This document shows, in pieces, positions 1-5,908 of a DNA stretch of 8,714 nt. The DNA is from Acidobacteriota bacterium (GTDB lineage Bacteria > Acidobacteriota > Terriglobia > Terriglobales > Acidobacteriaceae). The DNA is taken from the NCBI GenBank assembly GCA_021809235.1, contig JAKBAG010000119.1, positions 1 to 8,714 on the forward strand, given 5' to 3'. The position numbers and the translations under genes are program-made. Within the stretch, counting starts at the first letter, position 1; every line of letters starts with the position of its first letter. The notes below the pieces were generated by a model. The model was given only the letters and a program-made list of their open reading frames with translations, was not told the DNA's origin and ran no database searches.

Positions 1-50
1 AACGACATGCATGACGCGGTGTGGGACTGTACGCGCAGCTACCGCATTAG

Positions 51-635
51 TTACTGGGGCGGATTGGCATTCTTCGGCATCGGCGGCAGATTCGCGCCAT
101 CCGGCGAGCCATCGGCCGGTGCTGTGCCTGTGGCCGGTCCCATGCGATTCATCCCGTTGCCCATACCGTTCATGCGCTGCTCTTCGATCTGCGCACGACG
201 CTCAGCAATCAACTGTCGCATCGTCTGCCACTGCTCCGGCGTCAACTGGTGACGAATATCCAGCAGCAATCGCGCATTCGCTACCTCCAGTTGCGCTCTG
301 GCCTCAGCTACGTTTTTCACCTGCGCCAGAATCTGACCATCGTTCGGCTGGTCCGCATTCACCATCGGCTCCAGTTCAATCTCTGCCTTCTGCAGTTCGC
401 CGCGTAGATCCACAAGCCGCAGCCGATGCTGCTGCAGAATTTCATTCATGTGCACGCGCTGCTCAGGCGTCAATCCCAGCCGACGGACCAGCATCGGCCG
501 ATCCCACCATTTGCCGCGCAAACCCAGGCCCATCAGCGGACCACCCTGCCCCTGCTGCTGTGCCCACGCTGCCTGTCCCAACCCAGGCAAAACCATCGCA
601 ACTACGCAAACTGTCGTCCAAATCAAGCGCTTCAT
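51..635 (-). CDS. Exported LTxxQ (Spy/CpxP-like) periplasmic protein with Met-rich tail
   Basis: A 194-residue secreted protein. The start is set at ATG 635, preceded by GGAG with 8 nt spacing; reading further back to TTG 710 would put a hydrophilic stretch before the signal peptide. Residues 1-25 form a signal peptide (MKRLIW, a hydrophobic core, then AWA before QQQ). The mature part is helical and charged, with two LTPEQ motifs at residues 55-59 and 131-135, the hallmark of the Spy/CpxP/CnrX-type family of periplasmic chaperones and metal or stress sensors. The C-terminal tail (about 154-194) is rich in Met, Gly, Asn and Pro, with Met at 155, 158, 162, 165 and 186, which could bind Cu(I) or Ag(I); that is inference. 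The mature protein lacks Cys. It is the last gene of the sigma/anti-sigma operon, 75 nt after the preceding stop, so it is probably a periplasmic sensor or effector for that system. The family call is firm; the ligand is unknown. Confidence 0.82.
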   Translation of the reverse strand: MKRLIWTTVCVVAMVLPGLGQAAWAQQQGQGGPLMGLGLRGKWWDRPMLVRRLGLTPEQRVHMNEILQQHRLRLVDLRGELQKAEIELEPMVNADQPNDGQILAQVKNVAEARAQLEVANARLLLDIRHQLTPEQWQTMRQLIAERRAQIEEQRMNGMGNGMNRMGPATGTAPADGSPDGANLPPMPKNANPPQ

Positions 636-710
636 ATTCATCTCCATTCCGCTCTGTTCGGGCAATTGGCGCCCCGGCTCCTGACCATCCGTCCCGGGCT
701 GCCGTTGCAA

Positions 711-1253
711 CTACTGTTCTGCAGAGTCGCCCATCCAACCCGCCATCGGCGCCAGCGCCTGCGGTGTACCTTGTGCAATATCACGATCGATGTCGGCCAG
801 CAGCTGCTCATCCTCGTCCGCGCTGCCGCTTTTCCTTCGGACCTGGCTCGCAGCGGCTACATCCGGCCCCGTTCCCGCCGCTTCCGTCGTGATCGCAGCC
901 GCCTGTGCTGTGTCCCGCTTGTCCGCTGCCGACGCCATTGCCCGTGTCGGCTCCTCAGCTGAGGTCGCAGCCGGCATGGCGGCCTTCGGTGCCGTAGCGG
1001 TTGCCTGCATCGCCTGCTGCCGACCAGTATGCTGCCCTCCGGCCAGCATCAGCACCCACACCGCGCAGGCGGCAGCCACAGTGCCTGCCATCGACCAGGT
1101 CAGCCACGCCGGAAACCGGCTGCTCTTTGGCTGCCGCACAATCCGCACCCGGCCAGACTCGGCCTCGCTCCACGCCGTCACGCTTTGCCGAAAGTATCCA
1201 ATCGCCTGCCCCAGCTCTTCATCGCTAATCTGCCTTTGATTTCGCTCGCTCAT
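711..1253 (-). CDS. Single-pass membrane protein, probable anti-sigma factor
   Basis: A 180-residue protein. ATG 1253 is chosen because it overlaps the sigma-factor stop in an ATGA (1253-1250) and follows a purine run GGGGGGA; such coupling is typical of sigma/anti-sigma pairs. Residues 1-48 are hydrophilic and would be cytoplasmic (MSERNQRQISDEELG...), about 49-71 form one transmembrane helix, and the rest is a low-complexity Ala/Thr-rich periplasmic region. Near the C-terminus an acidic segment (DEDEQLLADIDRDI) is followed by PQALAPMAGWM. No HxxxCxxC zinc motif of the ZAS class is present, so the anti-sigma role rests on position, topology and the cytoplasmic N-terminal segment, not on a recognised domain. 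It lies between the ECF sigma gene and the LTxxQ gene, like the membrane component of CnrYXH-type modules. It could also be only an accessory membrane protein. Confidence 0.68.
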   Translation of the reverse strand: MSERNQRQISDEELGQAIGYFRQSVTAWSEAESGRVRIVRQPKSSRFPAWLTWSMAGTVAAACAVWVLMLAGGQHTGRQQAMQATATAPKAAMPAATSAEEPTRAMASAADKRDTAQAAAITTEAAGTGPDVAAASQVRRKSGSADEDEQLLADIDRDIAQGTPQALAPMAGWMGDSAEQ

Positions 1254-1834
1254 CGTCCCCCCAGTTCGGCGCGCACACGCCCCATTGCCCGGGACAGATG
1301 TGCCTTCACCGTCCCTTCGCTCAATCCCGTCGTCTCGGCAATCTCGGCAATCTCCATCTCTTCCACATGCCGCAGCAGAAACACCGTTCGCTGTCGGCCG
1401 CTCAGCTTCTCCACCGCCCGCCACACCAGCTTCACCTGCTCGCGGGCTGCCACCTGCTGTTCCGGACTGGACGCATTGCTGGCCAGCCAGTTACCGGCCT
1501 CGCTCACGTCCACCGCGTGCGTCGTTGTCTGCCTCCAGAACTGCAGCCGCCGATTCCGCCATTGGTCCTTCTGCAGGTTAATCGCGATCCGCAGCAGCCA
1601 GGTCAGCACCTGCGACTCACCCCGAAATCCCGCCCAATTCCGATGTGCCTTCAGCAGGCATTCCTGGGTCAGGGTCTCTGCCATCTCCGGATCCCGGAGG
1701 GATGAGAGCAAAAATCGATAAATCTGTGGCCGGTACTCCCGCGCCACCGCATCAAAGCCCGCTTGTTCGGGCGCATCGTTCGTGGCCATCCATCGCTCGC
1801 TTATGTTGCTCAGCGTTGTCGTCGTTGCTGCCAT
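1250..1834 (-). CDS. ECF-family RNA polymerase sigma factor (sigma-70 regions 2 and 4)
   Basis: A 194-residue extracytoplasmic-function sigma factor that redirects RNA polymerase to stress promoters. Region 2 spans about residues 27-97: AREYRPQIYRFLLSSLRD, then AETLTQECLLKAHRNW, then FRGESQVLTWLLRIAIN with the basic stretch KDQWRNRR for -10 recognition. Region 4 spans about 135-190: the LSGRQRTVFLLRHVEEM helix, then a helix-turn-helix at 160-183 (IAEIAETTGLSEGTVKAHLSRA). There is no region 1.1 or 3, and the length is normal for the class. The start is uncertain. ATG 1834 has only a weak GGTAGTGAG in front and lies very close to the putative promoter; the in-frame ATG 1789 (Met16) would give a 179-residue protein with a normal leader. 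It is first in the operon and overlaps the membrane-protein gene by 4 nt. Function by family is firm; the regulon and exact ECF group are not visible. Confidence 0.9.
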   Translation of the reverse strand: MAATTTTLSNISERWMATNDAPEQAGFDAVAREYRPQIYRFLLSSLRDPEMAETLTQECLLKAHRNWAGFRGESQVLTWLLRIAINLQKDQWRNRRLQFWRQTTTHAVDVSEAGNWLASNASSPEQQVAAREQVKLVWRAVEKLSGRQRTVFLLRHVEEMEIAEIAETTGLSEGTVKAHLSRAMGRVRAELGGR

Positions 1835-2062
1835 CTCACTACCATCAGACGCCCCCCCGCAAGCCAGGTTTACATCCAGAGGCTCTCATCAACAGGATAT
1901 TTTCTCGTTCCACTGAACTCGGCCTTCCCCGCCCTGCTGCTACACTGCTTGCGGAACCATCCCTTATCGTTCTGCGTATGCTAAACCTACATAGGATTCC
2001 TGACGCCAACACCCCGGGCTTGTGCCCTCAACCACCATCCCCGCTTCCCTCACGGAGATCCC
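1835..2062. other. Divergent intergenic region between the sigma operon and araD
   Basis: This 228-bp non-coding stretch must hold the start signals for both the sigma operon (leftward) and araD (rightward). Leftward, the ECF-like motif at 1845-1873 is the best candidate. Rightward, no convincing -35/-10 pair stands out; weak AT-rich hexamers such as TATGCT (1977-1982) and TACATA (1988-1993) are possible -10 elements. An isolated GGAAC on the minus strand (1911-1907) lacks a partner -10. No terminator-like hairpin with a T-run and no RNA gene is seen. Confidence 0.4.
1845..1873 (-). promoter_or_regulatory. Candidate ECF-type promoter of the sigma operon
   Basis: Reading the minus strand, GTAAACC (1873-1867) and CGTCTGA (1851-1845) are separated by 15 nt. 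This resembles the general ECF layout of an AAC-containing -35 box and a CGTC-containing -10 box. It lies directly before the sigma gene, as expected for autoregulation. The start site would fall near 1839, only a few bases before ATG 1834, so either the mRNA is nearly leaderless or translation starts at ATG 1789. The match was made by eye, and the spacer is a C/G homopolymer-rich stretch. Confidence 0.38.
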
Positions 2063-2788
2063 ATGCTGTTGCCTGAACTGCGCGCGCAAGTGCTCGACGC
2101 CAACCAGCAGATTGCCGCCCGCGGCCTTGCCCTCCACACCTTCGGCAATGCCAGCGGCATTCATCGCCCCGCCGACGGCAGCCAGCCCATCGTTGCCATC
2201 AAGCCCAGCGGCGTTCCCTATGACCGCCTCACCGCCTCCGACCTCGTGCTCACGCACCTCGACGGTACGCTCGTCGAAGGCACCCTCCGACCCTCCAGCG
2301 ACCTTGAAACCCACCTCGAACTCTACCGCGCCTTCCCCCAGATCGGCGGAGTCGTCCACACCCACTCCGAGTTCGCCACTACCTGGGCCCAGGCCGGCCG
2401 AGCCATCCCCTGCTTCGGCACCACCCACGCCGATTACTTCTCCACCGCCGTACCCGTCACCGCCTATCTCAGCCCCCAGGCCGTCGGCAACGGCTACGTC
2501 CTGGAGACCGGCCGCCTCATCACCCGACTCTTCGCCACCCAGCAGCTGGACCCCATCTCCACCCCCGGCGTCCTCGTTGCCGGCCACGCTCCCTTCGCCT
2601 GGGGACGCACCCCGGCAGAGGCCGTCGAGCATGCCGACCTACTTGAATTCATCGCCCGCCTCGCCTGGCGAACCCAGCTCCTCGGTCTGGCCGCCGATCC
2701 CCTTCCACCCTACATCGCCGAACATCACCACCAGCGCAAACATGGCCCCAATGCCACCTACGGACAGAAAAGCGATTCAAAATGTTGA
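2063..2788 (+). CDS. araD: L-ribulose-5-phosphate 4-epimerase (class II aldolase family)
   Basis: A 241-residue cytoplasmic enzyme that interconverts L-ribulose 5-phosphate and D-xylulose 5-phosphate, the step linking L-arabinose catabolism to the pentose phosphate pathway. It matches remembered E. coli AraD along its full length with a constant +4 offset. Zinc ligands are His99, His101 (VVHTHSEFATTWAQAG) and His175 (AGHAPFAWG). Asp80 lies in RPSSD, catalytic Asp124 in THADYF, and His222 and Tyr233 in the C-terminal HHHQRKHG...TYGQ segment. The phosphate-site segments FGNASG and KPSG (47-50) are present. All expected active-site residues are there, which favours AraD over fuculose aldolase or the UlaF/SgbE relatives, although these paralogues are close. 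The ATG follows GGAG with a short spacer (CGGAGATCCC). No other arabinose genes are in the window, so it looks like a stand-alone gene here. The last six residues (KSDSKC) extend past the usual GQ terminus. Confidence 0.93.
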   Translation: MLLPELRAQVLDANQQIAARGLALHTFGNASGIHRPADGSQPIVAIKPSGVPYDRLTASDLVLTHLDGTLVEGTLRPSSDLETHLELYRAFPQIGGVVHTHSEFATTWAQAGRAIPCFGTTHADYFSTAVPVTAYLSPQAVGNGYVLETGRLITRLFATQQLDPISTPGVLVAGHAPFAWGRTPAEAVEHADLLEFIARLAWRTQLLGLAADPLPPYIAEHHHQRKHGPNATYGQKSDSKC

Positions 2789-2886
2789 CCTTTCCCTGCA
2801 ATATGAAAATATGGATCAAGATACAAGTAATCGTAGATCAGATTGCTACTGACAAGACTCCCTTCCCCGTCCAAGCATGAGGACCG

Positions 2887-2898
2887 GAAGTGCACTTC
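2887..2898. promoter_or_regulatory. Perfect palindrome, candidate enhancer (UAS) site
   Basis: GAAGTGCACTTC is an exact 12-bp palindrome with partly symmetric flanks (ACCG before, GGT after). Its centre is about 110 bp upstream of the start predicted from the -24/-12 promoter, a normal place for a dimeric sigma-54 activator to bind. The regulator encoded downstream has a Fis-type helix-turn-helix and is the obvious candidate. That assignment is inference. Confidence 0.42.
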
Positions 2899-2899
2899 G

Positions 2900-2931
2900 G
2901 TTCAAATGCACCATTTTGTTGCATTTTGAAC
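2900..2931. repeat. Imperfect inverted repeat, second candidate activator site
   Basis: GTTCAAATGCA (2900-2910) pairs with TGCATTTTGAAC (2920-2931) around a 9-nt centre; the arms differ by one extra A/T. The same stretch contains CATTTTG twice (2912-2918 and 2922-2928). It lies immediately after the 12-bp palindrome and about 85 bp upstream of the predicted sigma-54 start. It may be a second regulator site. A terminator is less likely, because no T-run follows on either strand. Confidence 0.35.
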
Positions 2932-2975
2932 ACAAACTCTTTGCGATGCAGAGACATGCCCCCTGGCTCCGGCAA

Positions 2976-2991
2976 TGGCATGAAACGTGCA
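2976..2991 (+). promoter_or_regulatory. Sigma-54 (-24/-12) promoter for the kinase/regulator operon
   Basis: TGGCATGAAACGTGCA matches the sigma-54 consensus TGGCACG-N4-TTGCA at 10 of 12 defined positions, with the invariant GG-N10-GC spacing intact. Transcription would begin near 3001-3003, giving a leader of about 18 nt with AGGA at 3007-3010 before ATG 3020. It drives an operon whose second gene is itself a sigma-54 activator, so autoactivation is likely. The motif is seen directly; its activity is inferred. Confidence 0.7.
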
Positions 2992-3019
2992 TACAGTGAC
3001 AGGTTCAGGACTGAATCGG

Positions 3020-5908
3020 ATGGAGACCCATCTATATAAACGGCTCCTTGCCACGGTGCTCGCACTCTCCACTGTGGCTTTGGTCCTGCTCGCGGTCTTC
3101 AACTTCCTGCAGGAGTCGGTCTACCAGCAGCCTGACGACGGTGTCACCTGGACGGAAGTCTCTTCCATTGCCAATGGTCGTGCCGTCGATGGACTCATCG
3201 CCGTGCATGTCCGCAGCGGCGGACCCGGTGCCCTGGCCGGCATCGAGCCGGGCGATCTGCTGATTGCCGTCAACAATCATCCGGTTGAGATTGCTGCCGA
3301 CTTCAACCGTGAGCTCAAGCACACTGACGTCTACGGCAAGGCAAATTACACCATCATCCGTCGCGGCATTGCCCTCGATGCTCCTGTCGTGGTCATTCCC
3401 ATCCCGGCCGATACAAGCCTGAGACAGCTGGCGCGTCTGATTGGCCTCATCTACCTTGCCATCGGGCTGTATGTGCTCTTCCGCCGCTGGACCGCGCCGC
3501 GCGCCACCCACTTTTACATCTTCTGCCTCACCTCCTTCGCGCTGAATGCCTTCCACTACACCGGTCAGCTCGATGCCCTGGACTGGACCATCTACTGGGG
3601 CAACGTCGTGGCGGGAGCCTTGCAGCCGGCCCTGTTCCTGCACTTTGCACTCGTCTTTCCCGAGGAGAAGCTGCGCCGTCGCGGACGCAGCTGGATGGTG
3701 CCGTTTCTCTATCTGCCGGCGGCTGCCATCGTCAGCCTGCAGGTCTTTGCCGTACTCTTCTGGCAGGCCAGCTTTGCCCTGCGCCTGCGCCTCGATCAGA
3801 TTGACACCGGCTACGTCGCAGCCTCTTTTGTCCTCTCGGCCATTCTCTTCCTGCGTAGTTACCGCCACGCCGACACCCCGCTGCTGCGCCAGCAGTTGAA
3901 GTGGCTCACGCGCGGAACGCTGCTGGCCGTGCTTCCGTTCACCGCGCTCTATGCCATTCCCTTCCTGCTTGGTGTGCCGGTCAACGGCATCCTGCAGCGC
4001 GTGGCCGAGCTTTCCCTGGTCTTCCTGCCACTCACCTTTGCATGGGCCATCGTCCGCTACCGGCTCATGGACACCGATCTGATCTTCAAGCGCGGCGTCG
4101 CCTACACGCTGGCCACCGGGACGCTGGTTGCCGTCTACTTCGGCATCGTCGCCCTCATCTCCGAACGGGTCCACAACTACCTGCCGGAGGCGGCGCGTGA
4201 GTGGGGACTGGTCTTCACCATTCTGCTCACGGCCCAGCTTTTCGACCCCCTCAAGCGGCGCTTTCAAACCTGGGTCGATCAGGTCTTCGATCGCCATCGC
4301 TATGACTACCGTCACGCGCTGGTCGAGTTTGGCCGCGGCCTCAGCTCCGAGACCGACCTCGACGCCCTGCTGCGCTCGATCGTCGAACGGCTGCCGCGCG
4401 CCCTGCTCGTGGCCCGTGTAGCCGTCTTCCTGGCCGAGCCGGAGGGCGGCTACCGGCTGGCCCGCAGCCACGGCATGGAGGCATCGGTGGAAACCCTGGC
4501 TCTCGATCTTGGCTTCCTCCACTTCCAGGGCGACGGTCAGCCCTCCGATGCCCTGCGCACCCATATCTTCTTTGAAAACACCCAGCAGACCCTGCACCTG
4601 CCGCTAGCCCAGCAGACGACCGTGGCCAGGCTCGATCTCAATTACTACCTGCCCTGCCGCGTCTCCGATGGGGCCAGTTCCCGCACCATTGCCGTCATCG
4701 GCCTGGGCCGCACCATCGGCGGCGATTTCCTCTCCAGCGAGGATGTCGAGCTGCTGGAGTCGCTGGCAAGCTACATCGGCATCGCCCTGCAGAATGCCAG
4801 CCTCTATGCCCGGCTTGAGAAGCAGATCAACGAGTTCGAGCGGCTCAAGGAGTTCAACGAGAACATCGTCGAATCCACCAACGTCGGCATTCTTGCCGTG
4901 GACCTGGAAGAGCGTATTGAAAGCTGGAATGCGCAGATGGAGGCCATGTACGCCCTCAGCCGCAGCGAGGCCATCGGCCAGCCGCTGGACTCGGTCTTCC
5001 CGCCGGAGTTCATGGATGCCTTCCACGGCTTCAGCGGAGAGTCCGGCGTCCATCACCTGCTCAAGTTCCGACTCACCAGCCGCGCCGGGGAATCCCGCAT
5101 TGCCAACATCGCTATTGCCCCACTGATGAGCCGCAACTTTGTCGCCCTCGGCCGCATCATCCTCGTCGATGACATCACCGAGCGGGTGGCCCTGGAAAAC
5201 CAGCTCACCCAGGCCGACAAGCTCAGCTCCATCGGCCTGCTGGCCGCCGGCGTCGCTCATGAGATCAACACACCGCTGGCCGTTATCAGTTCCTACACCC
5301 AGATGCTCACCAAGCAGGTCAAGGACGATACCAGGCTGGCGCCTCTGCTGGAGCGGATCACTCAGCAGACCTTTCGTGCCTCCGAGATTGCCAGCGGCCT
5401 GCTGAACTTCTCCCGCACCAGCACCACCGAATTCCGCGAAACCGATCTCAATCAGGTCATTCGCGATACGGTCGCGCTGGTCGAGCACCCCATGAAGACC
5501 GCCCGCATCGAAATCGAGCTGGACCTCGATGGGCAGTTACCGACTATTCAGGGCAATCCCGGCAAGCTCCAGCAGGTCTTTCTCAACCTGCTGCTCAATG
5601 CCCGTGACGCCATGCCGCAAGGAGGGCGCCTGCGCGTCACCACGGCGGCCAACGGACACGTCGAGGCCCGCATCACCGACACCGGCATGGGCATTGCGCC
5701 GGAAAATCTCAAGCGAATCTACGATCCCTTCTTCACCACCAAATCCGCCCCCAAGCCCGGCGAGCGGCGCGGCACCGGCCTGGGGCTTGCCGTTACCTAC
5801 GGCATCATCCAGGAACACTCCGGCAAGATCGTCGTCGACAGCACCCTCGGCGTTGGCACCACTTTTTCTCTTGAGTTCCCTCTGTTAAGGAATCCCATAC
5901 ATGCCTGA
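3020..5908 (+). CDS. Membrane sensor histidine kinase with PDZ, multi-TM, GAF and PAS domains
   Basis: A 962-residue sensor kinase. ATG 3020 is preferred over GTG 2987 because it has AGGA 9 nt upstream and GTG 2987 lies inside the -24/-12 promoter. Order: TM1 (about 8-30); an exported PDZ domain (about 47-130, core GGPGALAGIEPGDLLIAV); about eight further hydrophobic helices (135-382) plus a weaker one near 395-409, ending in RYRLMDTD and FDRHRYDYR segments common in such kinases; GAF (about 439-594); PAS (about 608-724); then the transmitter. The H-box is GVAHEINTPL with His747, the N-box FLNLLLNARDAM with Asn860, G1 DTGMG (887-891), F-box YDPFFTTK (901-908) and G2 GTGLGL (918-923). It should autophosphorylate at His747 and pass phosphate to the regulator whose gene overlaps its 3' end by 8 nt. 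PDZ domains bind exposed C-terminal peptides, so a peptide or misfolded-protein signal is possible; the true signal is unknown. All catalytic boxes are intact. Confidence 0.93.
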   Translation: METHLYKRLLATVLALSTVALVLLAVFNFLQESVYQQPDDGVTWTEVSSIANGRAVDGLIAVHVRSGGPGALAGIEPGDLLIAVNNHPVEIAADFNRELKHTDVYGKANYTIIRRGIALDAPVVVIPIPADTSLRQLARLIGLIYLAIGLYVLFRRWTAPRATHFYIFCLTSFALNAFHYTGQLDALDWTIYWGNVVAGALQPALFLHFALVFPEEKLRRRGRSWMVPFLYLPAAAIVSLQVFAVLFWQASFALRLRLDQIDTGYVAASFVLSAILFLRSYRHADTPLLRQQLKWLTRGTLLAVLPFTALYAIPFLLGVPVNGILQRVAELSLVFLPLTFAWAIVRYRLMDTDLIFKRGVAYTLATGTLVAVYFGIVALISERVHNYLPEAAREWGLVFTILLTAQLFDPLKRRFQTWVDQVFDRHRYDYRHALVEFGRGLSSETDLDALLRSIVERLPRALLVARVAVFLAEPEGGYRLARSHGMEASVETLALDLGFLHFQGDGQPSDALRTHIFFENTQQTLHLPLAQQTTVARLDLNYYLPCRVSDGASSRTIAVIGLGRTIGGDFLSSEDVELLESLASYIGIALQNASLYARLEKQINEFERLKEFNENIVESTNVGILAVDLEERIESWNAQMEAMYALSRSEAIGQPLDSVFPPEFMDAFHGFSGESGVHHLLKFRLTSRAGESRIANIAIAPLMSRNFVALGRIILVDDITERVALENQLTQADKLSSIGLLAAGVAHEINTPLAVISSYTQMLTKQVKDDTRLAPLLERITQQTFRASEIASGLLNFSRTSTTEFRETDLNQVIRDTVALVEHPMKTARIEIELDLDGQLPTIQGNPGKLQQVFLNLLLNARDAMPQGGRLRVTTAANGHVEARITDTGMGIAPENLKRIYDPFFTTKSAPKPGERRGTGLGLAVTYGIIQEHSGKIVVDSTLGVGTTFSLEFPLLRNPIHA

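Noticed and set aside
1..50. Left-edge sequence after the LTxxQ gene
   Set aside because: Only 50 bases, with a short ATGCAT palindrome; too little to call a terminator or another gene.
636..710. N-terminal extension of the LTxxQ protein to a TTG start
   Set aside because: It would place 25 polar residues before an ordinary signal peptide, while the inner ATG has a proper GGAG site.
11..892. Open frame of 293 codons on the plus strand across the LTxxQ and membrane-protein genes
   Set aside because: Low-complexity Pro/Ala/Arg/Ser composition and no start signal; it is antisense to two supported genes.
2022..2852. Open frame of 276 codons overlapping araD in another plus frame
   Set aside because: Its product is a Pro/Ser/Ala low-complexity string, the usual out-of-frame reading of GC-rich coding DNA; the AraD frame carries every active-site residue.
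2910..2931. Inverted repeat after araD as an intrinsic terminator
   Set aside because: The pairing is AT-rich with a bulge and no T-run follows; its position fits an activator site better.
2987..3019. GTG start giving an 11-residue longer kinase
   Set aside because: The GTG falls within the -24/-12 promoter, upstream of the predicted transcription start, and lacks a ribosome-binding site.
3032..4597. Long open frame of 521 codons antisense to the kinase gene
   Set aside because: It mirrors the GC-biased codons of the kinase, has no recognisable domain, and the sense frame has complete conserved domains. Long antisense frames are expected in such DNA.
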